Source of the DNA: Tistrella mobilis
GTDB lineage: Bacteria > Pseudomonadota > Alphaproteobacteria > Tistrellales > Tistrellaceae
Length of the DNA: 64,000 nucleotides
Direction of reading: 5' to 3'
Assembly (NCBI RefSeq): GCF_039634785.1
Contig: NZ_JBBIAB010000023.1
Location: 1 to 64,000 of the forward strand
The notes below the pieces were generated by a model. The model worked only from the letters and a program-made list of their open reading frames with translations, made no database searches and was not told the origin of the DNA. This document shows, in pieces, positions 43,617 to 52,394 of this stretch (its first letter is position 1; the number at the start of each line of letters is the position of its first letter). The translations under genes were made by a program, and so were the position numbers.

Positions 43617-44344
43617 TCCGTTTCGAGGACGTGCACAAATCCTATGGCAGCCACGAGGTGCTGAAGGGCATCGATGCCGAGGTCGCCAAGGGCCAGGTGG
43701 TCTGCCTGATCGGCCCTTCCGGCTCCGGCAAATCGACCCTCTTGCGCTGCGTGAACGGGCTCGAGACCTATCAGCGCGGCCGGATCACCATCGACGGCGC
43801 CCTGGTCGATGCCGAGGGGCCCGCCATTCACGGGCTGCGCACCCGGGTGTCGATGGTCTTCCAGCGCTTCAACCTGTTTCCCCATCGCACGGCGCTGGAA
43901 AATGTGATGGAAGGCCCGATCCACGTGCTGCGGGAGCCTGCAACCGAGGTCCGCGCCCGGGCCGAGGCGCTGCTGGCGCGGGTGGGGCTGGCCGACAAGT
44001 TCCACGCCTATCCGGGCGCGCTGTCGGGCGGGCAGCAGCAGCGTGTGGCCATCGCCCGCTCGCTGGCCATGCGGCCCGACGCGATCCTGTTCGACGAGCC
44101 GACCTCGGCGCTCGACCCCGAAATGGTCGGCGAGGTGCTGCAGGTGATGCGCTCTCTGGCCGACGAGGACATGACCATGCTGGTCGTGACCCACGAAATC
44201 CAGTTCGCCCGCGAGGTTGCCGATGCGGTGCTGTTCCTGGATGGCGGCCGCATCGTCGAACAGGGCCCGGCGGCCGAGGTGCTGCGCAATCCGCGCCACG
44301 AACGCACGCAGGACTTCCTCCGCCGCGTAACCCATCCTGTTTGA
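43613..44344 (+). CDS. Polar amino-acid ABC importer ATPase
   Basis: A 243-residue ATPase: Walker A GPSGSGKST, Q-loop MVFQRFNLFPHRTALENVME, signature LSGGQQQRVAIARSL, Walker B ILFDEPTSALDPE, and H-loop VVTHEIQFAREVADAVLFLD. It resembles GlnQ/HisP. The gene ends in HPV and is followed by the 62-base repeat array. Confidence 0.95.
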   Translation: MIRFEDVHKSYGSHEVLKGIDAEVAKGQVVCLIGPSGSGKSTLLRCVNGLETYQRGRITIDGALVDAEGPAIHGLRTRVSMVFQRFNLFPHRTALENVMEGPIHVLREPATEVRARAEALLARVGLADKFHAYPGALSGGQQQRVAIARSLAMRPDAILFDEPTSALDPEMVGEVLQVMRSLADEDMTMLVVTHEIQFAREVADAVLFLDGGRIVEQGPAAEVLRNPRHERTQDFLRRVTHPV

Positions 44345-44612
44345 GAGTCTGTCTGGCCCTCGCCGGGCGGGTGCTGCCGCACCCTTGGCCGCCGCCTCAA
44401 TGGCGGGAGTCGTTTAGCCCCTCGCCGGGCGGGTGCTACCGCACCCTTGGCCGCCGCCTCAATGGCGGGAGTCGTTTAGCCCCTCGCCGGGCGGGTGCTA
44501 CCGCACCCTTGGCCGCCGCCTCAATGGCGGCTTGGCGCTGCGCGCCGGGAGTCTGTCTGGCCCTCGCCGGGCGGGTGCTGCCGCACCCTTGGCCGCCGCC
44601 GCAATGGCGGCC
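44345..44612. repeat. Four-copy tandem repeat (62-bp period, last spacing 80)
   Basis: CCCTCGCCGGGCGGG begins at 44357, 44419, 44481 and 44561. Each unit holds two small hairpins, GGGTGCtgccGCACCC and CCGCCtcaatGGCGG. The first and last copies begin with a GAGTCTGTCTGG leader and the middle two with GAGTCGTTTAGCC. It fills the gap between the ATPase and the amine oxidoreductase genes. There are no spacers as in a CRISPR array. It may act as a REP/terminator-like element. Confidence 0.8.
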
Positions 44613-44614
44613 TG

Positions 44615-44636
44615 GTCCCGCACCGGGGTGCGGGAC
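44615..44636. terminator. Perfect hairpin after the repeat array
   Basis: GTCCCGCACC and GGTGCGGGAC are ten-base perfect arms around GG. It is followed by GGGATTGTTGTCTG, with no solid T tract, so termination is only likely. It sits 30 bases before the next ATG and might instead be a leader hairpin. Confidence 0.5.
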
Positions 44637-44666
44637 GGGATTGTTGTCTGAGCATCGGGGGCATCC

Positions 44667-45938
44667 ATGCCATCCTTCTCTCCTGCCGCTTCCGTCTGGG
44701 CTGCCACTGCGGCGCCGGGGCCTGATCTGCCTGCCTTTACCGGCGAGCGGCGGGCCGATGTCGCGATCGTGGGGGCCGGGTTCACCGGGCTGGTCGCGGC
44801 ATTGACCCTTGCCCGGGGCGGGGCCTCGGTGATCGTGGTCGACATGGTCGAGCCGGGCTTCGGGGCCAGCGGCCGCAATGGCGGCCAAGTGATCCCCGGG
44901 CTCAAGGACGATCCCGACACGCTCGACCGGGTGTTCGGCGAGGCGACCACCGCCTTTGCCGGCGGCACCGCCGATCTGGTGTTTTCGCTGATCGACGAGC
45001 TTGGCATCGACTGCGACCCGGTGCGCGGCGGCTGGATCCAGGCCAGTGTGAAACATCTGCACCTGCCGCGGCTGGAAAGCCGGATGGCGCAGTGGCGCGC
45101 GCGCGGGGCCGCGGTCGAGATGCTCGATGCCGCGGGCATGGCGGCTGCGACCGGCGGGCGGGGCTTCGTCGGCGGCTGGATCGATCGCCGTGGCGGCAGC
45201 GTGCATCCGCTCGCCTATGCCCGTGGCCTGGCCCGGGCGGCGCTAGAGGCCGGGGCGGAGATTTTCCGCGACGCCGAGGCGGTCTCGATCACCAGAGGCA
45301 CCGGCGGCTGGGTGCTGGGCTTCGCCGATGGCGGCCGGCTGACGGCGGGCCAGGTGGTGATCGCGACCAATGGCTATACCGGCCGGCTCTGGCCCGGGCT
45401 GAAGGCGACGGTGATCCCCGCCAACAGCATCCAGGTGGCGACGGCGCCGCTGCCCGAGGATCTGCGGGCCCGCATCCTGCCGGGGCGGCCGGTCGTTTCC
45501 GACAGCCGGCGGATCGCGAACTACTTCCGCATCGGCCCGGAAGGCCGGCTGATGATGGGCGGGCGCGGCGCTTTCCGCGAGCCGCGGGATGCCACCGACT
45601 ATCGCCGGATCGAGGCGGCGCTCGCCGCCTTCTATCCCGAAGCCGCGCGCCTGCCCGTGGGTTTTCGCTGGGCCGGACGGGTGGCCATGACCCGCGATCA
45701 CCTGCCGCATATCCACCAGCCGGCGGCGGGTGTGACCATGGCGCTCGGCTATAACGGCCGGGGTGTGGCGCTGGCGAGCGCCATGGGCCGGGCGATCGGC
45801 GCCCATCTGCTGGATGCCGCCAACCCGTTGCCGCTGGCGCTCTCGGCCATCAGGCCGATGCCGGTGCACGGCCTGCACCCGCTTTATGCCACCGCGATGA
45901 TCGAGGCATACCGGGTGCGGGACATGCTGGAGCGCTGA
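44667..45938 (+). CDS. FAD-dependent oxidoreductase (PuuB / DAO family)
   Basis: A 423-residue flavoprotein that resembles gamma-glutamylputrescine oxidase and other DAO-type amine oxidases. The FAD loop is VAIVGAGFTGLVAALTLARG. GFGASGRNGGQVIPGLKDDP is the family hallmark. GGSVHPLAYARGLARAALEA, QVVIATNGYTGRLWPGLK, NYFRIGPEGRLMMGGRG and LGYNGRGVALASAMGRAIG follow. The C-terminus ends LHPLYATAMIEAYRVRD. It stands after the amine/amino-acid importer and near the PuuR-like regulator. Confidence 0.9.
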   Translation: MPSFSPAASVWAATAAPGPDLPAFTGERRADVAIVGAGFTGLVAALTLARGGASVIVVDMVEPGFGASGRNGGQVIPGLKDDPDTLDRVFGEATTAFAGGTADLVFSLIDELGIDCDPVRGGWIQASVKHLHLPRLESRMAQWRARGAAVEMLDAAGMAAATGGRGFVGGWIDRRGGSVHPLAYARGLARAALEAGAEIFRDAEAVSITRGTGGWVLGFADGGRLTAGQVVIATNGYTGRLWPGLKATVIPANSIQVATAPLPEDLRARILPGRPVVSDSRRIANYFRIGPEGRLMMGGRGAFREPRDATDYRRIEAALAAFYPEAARLPVGFRWAGRVAMTRDHLPHIHQPAAGVTMALGYNGRGVALASAMGRAIGAHLLDAANPLPLALSAIRPMPVHGLHPLYATAMIEAYRVRDMLER

Positions 45939-46298
45939 TCAGCCGCGCAGCTCGCGGGTCGAGCCGCCGAAGCGCAGCAGGTTGCCATGGGGATCGTGGA
46001 TGTGGAATTCGGTCATCCCCCAGGGCTTGTCCTCGATGGCGGACAGGCCCGGCACCCCGCGGGCGCTGAATTCGGCATGCAGGTCCAGGATCTCGCCGCC
46101 GCGGATATAGCAGGAGGTGTGTTCCGGATAGCGGCGGTCGTCGGCCAGCCAGAAATGTATCTCCATCCGGTTGCGGTGGACGAGCAGATAGTCGCCATGG
46201 CGCTCGGCGGCGAAGCCCAGCTGGTCCTGGTAGAAAGCCTGGCTTTCGGCGATGTCGAGCGAGGCCAGGACGGGGATGCAGATCGCGGCGTCGGTCAT
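45939..46298 (-). CDS. VOC-family (glyoxalase / bleomycin-resistance-like) protein
   Basis: A 119-residue protein. IPVLASLDIAESQAFYQDQL, GDYLLVHRNRMEIHFWLAD and WGMTEFHIHDPHGNLLRFG are the paired beta-alpha-beta modules of the vicinal-oxygen-chelate fold and of bleomycin-binding proteins. The metal or drug ligand is unknown. It lies 44 bases after fhuC on the same strand and may end the siderophore operon. It converges on the amine oxidoreductase gene with no gap. Confidence 0.85.
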   Translation of the reverse strand: MTDAAICIPVLASLDIAESQAFYQDQLGFAAERHGDYLLVHRNRMEIHFWLADDRRYPEHTSCYIRGGEILDLHAEFSARGVPGLSAIEDKPWGMTEFHIHDPHGNLLRFGGSTRELRG

Positions 46299-46342
46299 CT
46301 TGCCTCCGCGGATGAGTGGGGGGACAGGATAGCCGGGTGCGG

Positions 46343-47125
46343 TCAGGCCGCGAAGGCCCGGATCCTGCCTGCCGCCGAACGGGTGACCTCCATGTCGATG
46401 CCATAGATCGCCCGCAGCTGCGCCGGGGTCATGATCCGCGCCGGCGTGTCGTCGGCGATCACCCGGCCGGACCGGAGTGCGATGATCCGGTCGGCATGGT
46501 CGGCGGCCATGTTGATGTCGTGCAGCACCAGCACCGCCGCGAAGCCACGCGTGCGGGCCAGATCGCGGATCAGCCCCAGCACCTCCGCCTGATGGGCGAT
46601 GTCGAGCGCCGAGGTCGGCTCGTCGAGCAGCCAGCAGCTTGCATCCTGGGCGATCATCATCGCCACCCAGACCCGCTGACGCTCACCCCCCGACAGAGTA
46701 TCGACCTGGCGATCGACGAAGCCCCCGATGCCGGTGAGGGCGATGGCTTCGTCCACCGCCCGGCGATCGGCGGCGGAGAAGCGGCCGAGGGTGCCGTGCC
46801 AGGGGAAGCGGCCGAGGGCGACCAGTTCGTGCACCAGCATGCCCGGTGCGGCCGGGGTCGCCTGCGGCAGCAGGGCGAGATGTCGGGCGAGGTCGCGGGC
46901 CGGCCAGCGGCCGATCGGCCTGCCCGCGAACTGCACCTGCCCGGTGGTCGGTGCCATCTGGCCCGACAGGATGTCGAGCAGGGTGGATTTGCCGGATCCG
47001 TTATGGCCGATCAGCGCGGTCAGCCCCTCGCATGCCAGATCGAGGGTGATATCGGCCAGGATCGGCCGGCCGCCGACGGTGAGGCCGACCCCGTCCAGGG
47101 TGAAGCCGCTGGTCCCGGCTGCCAT
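46343..47125 (-). CDS. fhuC: Iron-siderophore ABC importer ATPase (FhuC/FecE type)
   Basis: A 260-residue ATPase with Walker A GHNGSGKST, LALLPQATPAAPGMLVHELV, EIALTG-like spacing (DEAIALTGIGGF), signature LSGGERQRVWVAMMIAQ, Walker B WLLDEPTSALDI and H-loop VLHDINMAADHADRI. It energises the FhuB-like double permease. Its ATG shares one base with the stop of the exporter gene upstream. Confidence 0.93.
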   Translation of the reverse strand: MAAGTSGFTLDGVGLTVGGRPILADITLDLACEGLTALIGHNGSGKSTLLDILSGQMAPTTGQVQFAGRPIGRWPARDLARHLALLPQATPAAPGMLVHELVALGRFPWHGTLGRFSAADRRAVDEAIALTGIGGFVDRQVDTLSGGERQRVWVAMMIAQDASCWLLDEPTSALDIAHQAEVLGLIRDLARTRGFAAVLVLHDINMAADHADRIIALRSGRVIADDTPARIMTPAQLRAIYGIDMEVTRSAAGRIRAFAA

Positions 47126-48765
47126 CAGCCATCCCTCCGGGGCGTGGTGAGGTCGACCATCCCGGTCACCCGGCCATCCTTCATGCGGATGATCCGGTCG
47201 GCGGTGTCGAAATAGCGGTCGTCATGGGAGATCACGATCAGGGTCCGGCCCTCGGCCTTCAGCGCCGGCAGCAATTCGGTATGGAAGACATGGCGGAAGC
47301 CCGGATCCTGATCGGCGGTCCATTCGTCGAACACCACCACCGGGCGGCGGTCGACCCAGGCATGGATCAGCGCCAGCCGCTTGCGCTGGCCGGTGGAGAG
47401 ATCGGTGGTCGAGAACCGGCCATTCGCGACATCGACTTTGGTCCCGAGGCGCAGGCGCTCGAGATGGGCGCTGAGCTCGTCATCGCCGATCCCGGCGCCG
47501 GGCATCACCTCGTCGAAGAGGTGATAATCGGTGAGGATGGCCGAGAACATCTGCCGATAGGCATCGCGCGTCGCATCGTCCACCGCCCGGCCGCCGACGA
47601 TGATCCGGCCGGCATCCGGGCGATAGAGACCGAGCAGCAGCTTGATCAACGTGGTTTTGCCCGATCCGTTATCGCCCACGATCATGGTGATCCGGCCGGG
47701 TGCGAAGCCGAGATCGAGCGGCCCCAGCCGGAAACCGGGACCGTCCTCGGTGGCGGGGAAGGCGAAAGCGAGACCGTCGAGGCGGATTTCGGCCGGTTCC
47801 GCCGGCATCGCCGCCGATGCGGCGGCGGCGGGTTCTGCGGTCGCGAAGCGGCCCGACAGCTCGTCGATCCGGCGGAGCGCGATCTGCATGCGGGTGATCG
47901 CCGGCATCGAGGTCATGATCTGCTCCACCGGCCCGCGCAGGAACAGAAGCAGGATCAGGAAGCCCGAATAGACGGCGGGGTCTTCGGCGCTGAAGGCGGC
48001 CCAGGCCAGCAGCACCCCGATCACCGCGAAGACCAGCGCCGAGCCCAGCGCATTGGCGATGACGAAGATCGCGATCGCCCGGCCGTTGATGCGGCGGATG
48101 TCGGCGATGGTCGCCAGGATGTCGCCATGGATCTTCTCGCGCCGGGGCTTGTAGATCTTCAGCTCCTTGGCGCCGCCGGTGATGGTGGCATAGGCGGCAT
48201 GCAGCCGGTCCTCGCCCTCGCGCGCTTCGTCGAACCCGCGCACCGCCCGGCGGCGGGCGCGGTACTGCAGCCAGCCGCCGGCGGCCAGCACCAGGATCAC
48301 CGCGGCGGAGAGTGCCGGCGACAGCCAGATCAGATAGGCGAAGGCACCGATCACCGTGATCGCCGAAATCGCGAGCGGGGCCGCGACGAAGGCCACATCG
48401 CTGATCATGTCGACATCGTGGTTCAGCACCGGCAGGATCCGGTTGCGGCCCCAGCCTTCCAGCGCCGGCACCGGAGCATCGATGATCCGCCGGGCAAGCC
48501 GGGCGCGCAGATCCGCCACCACCGCCTGGCCGGCGGCGTTGGTTGCGAGATCGGATGCGGCACGGGCGGCGAAGGTGACGGCGGCCAGCACCAGAAAGCC
48601 GGTGACGAAGCCCGCCGGCAGCACGAAATCCCGCGCGATGGCGTCGTTCACCCGGTGGAGCAGCAGGATGGTCCCCGCCGCGGACAGGCCGCCCGCCAGC
48701 ACGGCGAGGGCGAGGCGGCGCCAGTGGCTGGCGACGAGGCTGGCGAACAGGCTTGCGGAGGTCAT
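47125..48765 (-). CDS. Cyclic-peptide/siderophore ABC exporter (PvdE/SyrD type)
   Basis: A 546-residue fused exporter. Six transmembrane helices come first (e.g. LALAVLAGGLSAAGTILLLH, FVTGFLVLAAVTFAARAA, FVIANALGSALVFAVIGVLL). The ATPase has Walker A GDNGSGKTT, signature LSTGQRKRLALIHAW, Walker B VVVFDEWTADQDP and H-loop VISHDDRYFDTAD. The STGQRKR signature and ADQDP are those of the PvdE/SyrD group, which moves peptide siderophores or lipopeptides. It sits inside an uptake operon. No siderophore synthesis gene is in view. Confidence 0.85.
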   Translation of the reverse strand: MTSASLFASLVASHWRRLALAVLAGGLSAAGTILLLHRVNDAIARDFVLPAGFVTGFLVLAAVTFAARAASDLATNAAGQAVVADLRARLARRIIDAPVPALEGWGRNRILPVLNHDVDMISDVAFVAAPLAISAITVIGAFAYLIWLSPALSAAVILVLAAGGWLQYRARRRAVRGFDEAREGEDRLHAAYATITGGAKELKIYKPRREKIHGDILATIADIRRINGRAIAIFVIANALGSALVFAVIGVLLAWAAFSAEDPAVYSGFLILLLFLRGPVEQIMTSMPAITRMQIALRRIDELSGRFATAEPAAAASAAMPAEPAEIRLDGLAFAFPATEDGPGFRLGPLDLGFAPGRITMIVGDNGSGKTTLIKLLLGLYRPDAGRIIVGGRAVDDATRDAYRQMFSAILTDYHLFDEVMPGAGIGDDELSAHLERLRLGTKVDVANGRFSTTDLSTGQRKRLALIHAWVDRRPVVVFDEWTADQDPGFRHVFHTELLPALKAEGRTLIVISHDDRYFDTADRIIRMKDGRVTGMVDLTTPRRDG

Positions 48766-49529
48766 GAGCGGGGCGTCCCGGCTTCGGGGCGGCGCCAATA
48801 GGGCACGCAGAGCTGACGGGCCCGCGGCAGGGCGGCGAGCCCGGGTTTGAGGGTCTGGAGCTGATCGAATTCGCCGGCGATCCAGACGAAATCATCGGCG
48901 CCGCCGAAACCGGGCAGCAGGGGCCCGAGGGCCGCGGCCAGCGGATGGCGGCCGGCATCGCGGCGGAAGATCCAGCTGACGGCAAGCCCCGGCGGGTGAT
49001 CGAAGGGCAGCACGTCCTCGGGGCCCTCCACCTCGATCAGGGCGATGCCGGTGACATCGGGCCCGAGCCCTTCGGCGATGCGGGCGATGGCGGGCAGGGC
49101 GGTCTCGTCCCCCCCCAGCAGCAGGCGGCGGGCGGACGGCACGCCGTGGCCGCAGGGGCCCGACATGCCGCAGATGGCACCGGGCACCGCCCGGCGGGCG
49201 AAATCCGCGCCCGGGCCGGCGGCGTCGTGCAGCACGAAATCGACCTCCAGCCAGCCGGAGGCCGCATCGATCCGGCGGATGGTGTAATAGCGCATGGCGC
49301 CGCCCATGCCGCGGGCCACCCCCAGCGGCCGGCCGTCGGGGCCGAGCGTCGGGCGCGGCGGCGGGGCGCCGGCACCGGCCGGAAGCCAGAGCCGGACATG
49401 GAGATCGTCATCCGTCGCGAAGCGGGCGAGAGCCGGACCTTCCAGCCTGAGGCGGCGCAGATGCGGCCCGGGATCGGTGATCGCGGTTACCCGGAGCAGG
49501 CGGTAACCGTCATCGGGGGTGTCGGTCAT
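48762..49529 (-). CDS. Siderophore-interacting protein (ferric-siderophore reductase, SIP family)
   Basis: A 255-residue FAD and NAD(P)H enzyme that reduces Fe(III)-siderophore in the cytoplasm to release iron. The FAD domain has HLRRLRLEGPALARFATDDD, RYYTIRRID (RxYTxR motif) and GPCGHGVPSARRLLLGGDET. The SIP domain has FVWIAGEFDQLQTL. It overlaps fhuB and the exporter genes by four bases each. Confidence 0.93.
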   Translation of the reverse strand: MTDTPDDGYRLLRVTAITDPGPHLRRLRLEGPALARFATDDDLHVRLWLPAGAGAPPPRPTLGPDGRPLGVARGMGGAMRYYTIRRIDAASGWLEVDFVLHDAAGPGADFARRAVPGAICGMSGPCGHGVPSARRLLLGGDETALPAIARIAEGLGPDVTGIALIEVEGPEDVLPFDHPPGLAVSWIFRRDAGRHPLAAALGPLLPGFGGADDFVWIAGEFDQLQTLKPGLAALPRARQLCVPYWRRPEAGTPRS

Positions 49530-51505
49530 GCACGGCGTCCGATCAGCAGCAGCAGCACCGGCCCGCCGATCAGGGCGGCGAGCAGGCCCGCGGGGATCTG
49601 GTAGGGGAAGATGGCCACCCGGCCGGCCCAGTCGGCGGCGAGCAGGGTGAGCCCGCCGAAGAGTGCGGCGCCGACCAGCTGTTCCGCCGGCCGGACCAGC
49701 CCGGCCAGACGGGCGAAATGCGGCCCCATGATGCCGACGAAGGCGAGCGGGCCGACCAGGATGGTGGCACTGGCGGAGAGCAGGGCGACCAGAAGCAGCA
49801 GCCCGGCATTCACCCGGGCGACGGACATGCCGAGCGTGCGGGCAAACCGGCCGCCCAGCGGCAGCAGGTGCAGCCAGCGCAGCATCAGGGGGGTGAGGGC
49901 CAGCGCCGCAAGGCCGAGGCCCAGCGCCAGCACGGCTTCGGTCAGCGAGGTGGCATAGGTCGAGCCCGACAGCCAGGCGAGCAACTGGCCGAGACGCGGA
50001 TCCTGAAAGGTCTTGAGCACGGCGACGACCAGCCCGGTGATCGAGCCCATGGCGATGCCGGCCAGCAGCAGGCGCAGCCCCGAAAAGGCCTGACGCCGGG
50101 TGAGCGCCAGGATCGCCCCCAGCATCAGGACGGCGCCCGCGGCCCCGCCGGCGATCTGCAGCGGCCGGGTGGGGCTTGCCGCCAGGAACATCACCGCGAT
50201 GATGCCGAGCATGGCGCCCGAGGAGATGCCGAGCACTTCCGGGGCGGCGAGCGGGTTGCCGGTCATGCGCTGGAGGATGGTGCCGGCAATGGCCAGCGAC
50301 AGCCCGCCCGCGAAGGCGGCGAGCGCCCGCGGCAGGCGGTAGGCCAGGATCTCGTCCCAATGGCCGGCGACCGGCCCTGTGGCATCGCCGGTGGTCAGCA
50401 GTGCGCCGGCAAAGACGATCAGGGTCAGGCCGGCGATCAGGGCGACCAGACGCCAGGGGTGGGCGGCCCGGTGGACGGGCGCATGCCGGCGCAGCACCGG
50501 CGGCTCGGCCGCCGCCAGCCGGGGCAGCAGGATCAGCAGCAGCGGCGCACCCAGGATCGCGGTCATGGCACCGGTCGGGAAGGCGCGATAGGTGGTGGGC
50601 AGCAGCAGCACCAGCTGATCGGTGATCAGCAGCAGCAGGGCGCCGATCACCGGGGCCGCCACCAGCTGGGCGACCGGGCGCCGCGCCCCGGCCAGCCGGG
50701 CGATCGCCGGGGCGGCGAGCCCGATGAAGCTGATGATGCCGACCGCGGCCACGATCACCGCGGTCAGCGCGACGGCGGCCCCCATCGCCGCCAGCCGGAA
50801 CCAGGCGACATTCAACCCCAGCCCGCGCGCGGCACGATCATCCAGCCCAAGCAGGGTGATCGGCCGGATCAGCAGCAGGGCCAGCAGGGCCAGCGGCAGC
50901 ACCTGGGCGAGCAGGGTGTGTGTGGTCTGCCAGTCGCCCTGATCCAGATAGCCGGCGCCCCAGAGGAACAGCCCGATCAGCAGATCATGGTTGAACAGCG
51001 TGACCACGGCTGCGGCCATACCGCAGAACAGGCTGACGATCAGCCCGGCAAGCGTGACCGAAACGGGGGAAAGCCCGCGTGCGGCGGACAGCCCCAGCAC
51101 CAGGCAGAAGGCGAGGGCGGCGCCGAGCAGGGCCACGCCCTCGCGCCCGATCGCAAAGGCCCAGGGCGCCTGAAGCGTGGCGAGGGTGAGTGCCAGCTGC
51201 GCCCCGGCGGAAATGCCGAGGGTGGCGGGCTCCGCCAGCGGGTTGCGCAGCACGTATTGCAGCATCGCCCCCGCCAGCGCCAGACCGCCGCCCGAGAGCA
51301 GCGCCACGCTGACCCGCGGCAGAAAGGCGTAGTGGGCCAGAACCTGCATGGTGTCGGCAGGGTCGGGGGCGAGCAGCGCATCGGGCCAGAGGGCGGGCGG
51401 CACCAGGGCGGCAAGATTGGTTCTGACCAGCAGCAGCGCCGCGACCGCAAAGCCGGCGATGGCGAGCGGAAGCAGGATCGGCGGCCGGCGGAAGGCGGCG
51501 GTCAT
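49526..51505 (-). CDS. fhuB: Double iron-siderophore permease (FhuB type)
   Basis: A 659-residue protein made of two fused FecCD permeases, as in FhuB. Each half repeats the order of helices and motifs: GAMLQYVLRNPLAEPATLGI and GTILQRMTGNPLAAPEVLGI, then FIGLAAPAIARLAGA and FVGIMGPHFARLAGL, and LLPTTYRAFPTGAMTAILGA and IFPYQIPAGLLAALIGGPVL. About 20 hydrophobic segments are seen. The two halves are a tandem duplication within one gene. It works with FhuC and FhuD. Confidence 0.95.
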   Translation of the reverse strand: MTAAFRRPPILLPLAIAGFAVAALLLVRTNLAALVPPALWPDALLAPDPADTMQVLAHYAFLPRVSVALLSGGGLALAGAMLQYVLRNPLAEPATLGISAGAQLALTLATLQAPWAFAIGREGVALLGAALAFCLVLGLSAARGLSPVSVTLAGLIVSLFCGMAAAVVTLFNHDLLIGLFLWGAGYLDQGDWQTTHTLLAQVLPLALLALLLIRPITLLGLDDRAARGLGLNVAWFRLAAMGAAVALTAVIVAAVGIISFIGLAAPAIARLAGARRPVAQLVAAPVIGALLLLITDQLVLLLPTTYRAFPTGAMTAILGAPLLLILLPRLAAAEPPVLRRHAPVHRAAHPWRLVALIAGLTLIVFAGALLTTGDATGPVAGHWDEILAYRLPRALAAFAGGLSLAIAGTILQRMTGNPLAAPEVLGISSGAMLGIIAVMFLAASPTRPLQIAGGAAGAVLMLGAILALTRRQAFSGLRLLLAGIAMGSITGLVVAVLKTFQDPRLGQLLAWLSGSTYATSLTEAVLALGLGLAALALTPLMLRWLHLLPLGGRFARTLGMSVARVNAGLLLLVALLSASATILVGPLAFVGIMGPHFARLAGLVRPAEQLVGAALFGGLTLLAADWAGRVAIFPYQIPAGLLAALIGGPVLLLLIGRRA

Positions 51506-52392
51506 GCGGCATGCTCCGCCTGCAGGGCATCGGTCAGCAGATGCAGGAAGCGCAGCGCCGCCGGGATGCCGCCATAGAACAGCACCTCGGGCAGCAGGGT
51601 GACGCGGCCGGCCCGGATGGCGGGCAGGCTGGACAGCACCGGCTGGCGCATGGCCAGCGCCGCGCGCACCAGGGGCACATGGCCGATATTGATCAGCCGC
51701 GCCTCGGGCCGGGCGGCCAACTGGTCGAGCGTGACGGTCAGATGGCCGAAGGCCGATCCCGTGCCCGTCCAGGCATTGGCGATGCCCAGCCGGTCCAGCA
51801 CCGCCTGGAACAGGCCGTCGGCCGTGAAGACCAGGCAGCGGCGGCCATCGATCAGGCTGATCACATAGGCCGGCCGCCGGTCGATATCCGGCAGGCGGGC
51901 CGCGCCATCGAAGGCGGCTTGCGCCCGGGCCAGATAGTCGTTCACCTGCCGCTCCAACCCGACCGTGCGCCCCAGATCGTCGAGCGCCGCCATGCCGGTC
52001 GCGATCTGGTCGCGGCCGTCGAAGGCATGGGGCTGAAAGCGATGGACCGGCGCGATCCGGTTGAGCCGGGCCTCCAGCGGGGCCAGTTCGCCATCGGTCA
52101 GGATGGCATCCGGCCTGAGCCGCGCGATGCGTTCCAGATTGGGCTCGGCACGCAGGCCAAGCTCCTGCACCCCGGGCGCCAGCGCCGGTTCGACCACGAT
52201 CTGGGCGTAGCGCGGCAGTTCCGGGGCGGCGACCGGCATCACGCCCAGCGCCGCCAGGCTGGCGGCACTCACCCAGTCCAGCGCCACGATGCGCGGCACC
52301 CCGGCCCCGGCAAAAGCCGGAACCGGGGCGGTCAGCGCGGTGGCGACGAGGCCGCCCAGCACGGTGCGGCGGCTTGGCGTGCGGGCCGTCAT
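51502..52392 (-). CDS. fhuD: Siderophore-binding periplasmic protein (FhuD type, Tat-exported)
   Basis: A 296-residue protein with a Tat leader (SRRTVLGGLVATALTAPVPA). RIVALDWVSAASLAALGVMP and DAILTDGELAPLEARLNRIA are the two-lobe start. GRRCLVFTADGLFQAVLDRL and the end TDALQAEHAA complete the fold. The start at 52392 follows the TonB receptor stop by two bases; a GTG three codons earlier is possible. It hands the ferric siderophore to FhuB. Confidence 0.9.
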   Translation of the reverse strand: MTARTPSRRTVLGGLVATALTAPVPAFAGAGVPRIVALDWVSAASLAALGVMPVAAPELPRYAQIVVEPALAPGVQELGLRAEPNLERIARLRPDAILTDGELAPLEARLNRIAPVHRFQPHAFDGRDQIATGMAALDDLGRTVGLERQVNDYLARAQAAFDGAARLPDIDRRPAYVISLIDGRRCLVFTADGLFQAVLDRLGIANAWTGTGSAFGHLTVTLDQLAARPEARLINIGHVPLVRAALAMRQPVLSSLPAIRAGRVTLLPEVLFYGGIPAALRFLHLLTDALQAEHAA

Positions 52393-52394
52393 GC

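Noticed and set aside
44345..44612. Possible CRISPR array
   Set aside because: Units are tandem with 62-base period and nearly identical throughout. There are no unique spacers and no cas genes.
47224..48801. 525-codon plus-strand frame opposite the exporter
   Set aside because: A shadow of the PvdE-like ABC exporter. The translated text is low-complexity with no domain order.
49718..51577. 619-codon plus-strand frame opposite fhuB
   Set aside because: The repeating Gln/Gly/Arg composition is complementary to a membrane-protein gene. The fhuB double permease is certain.
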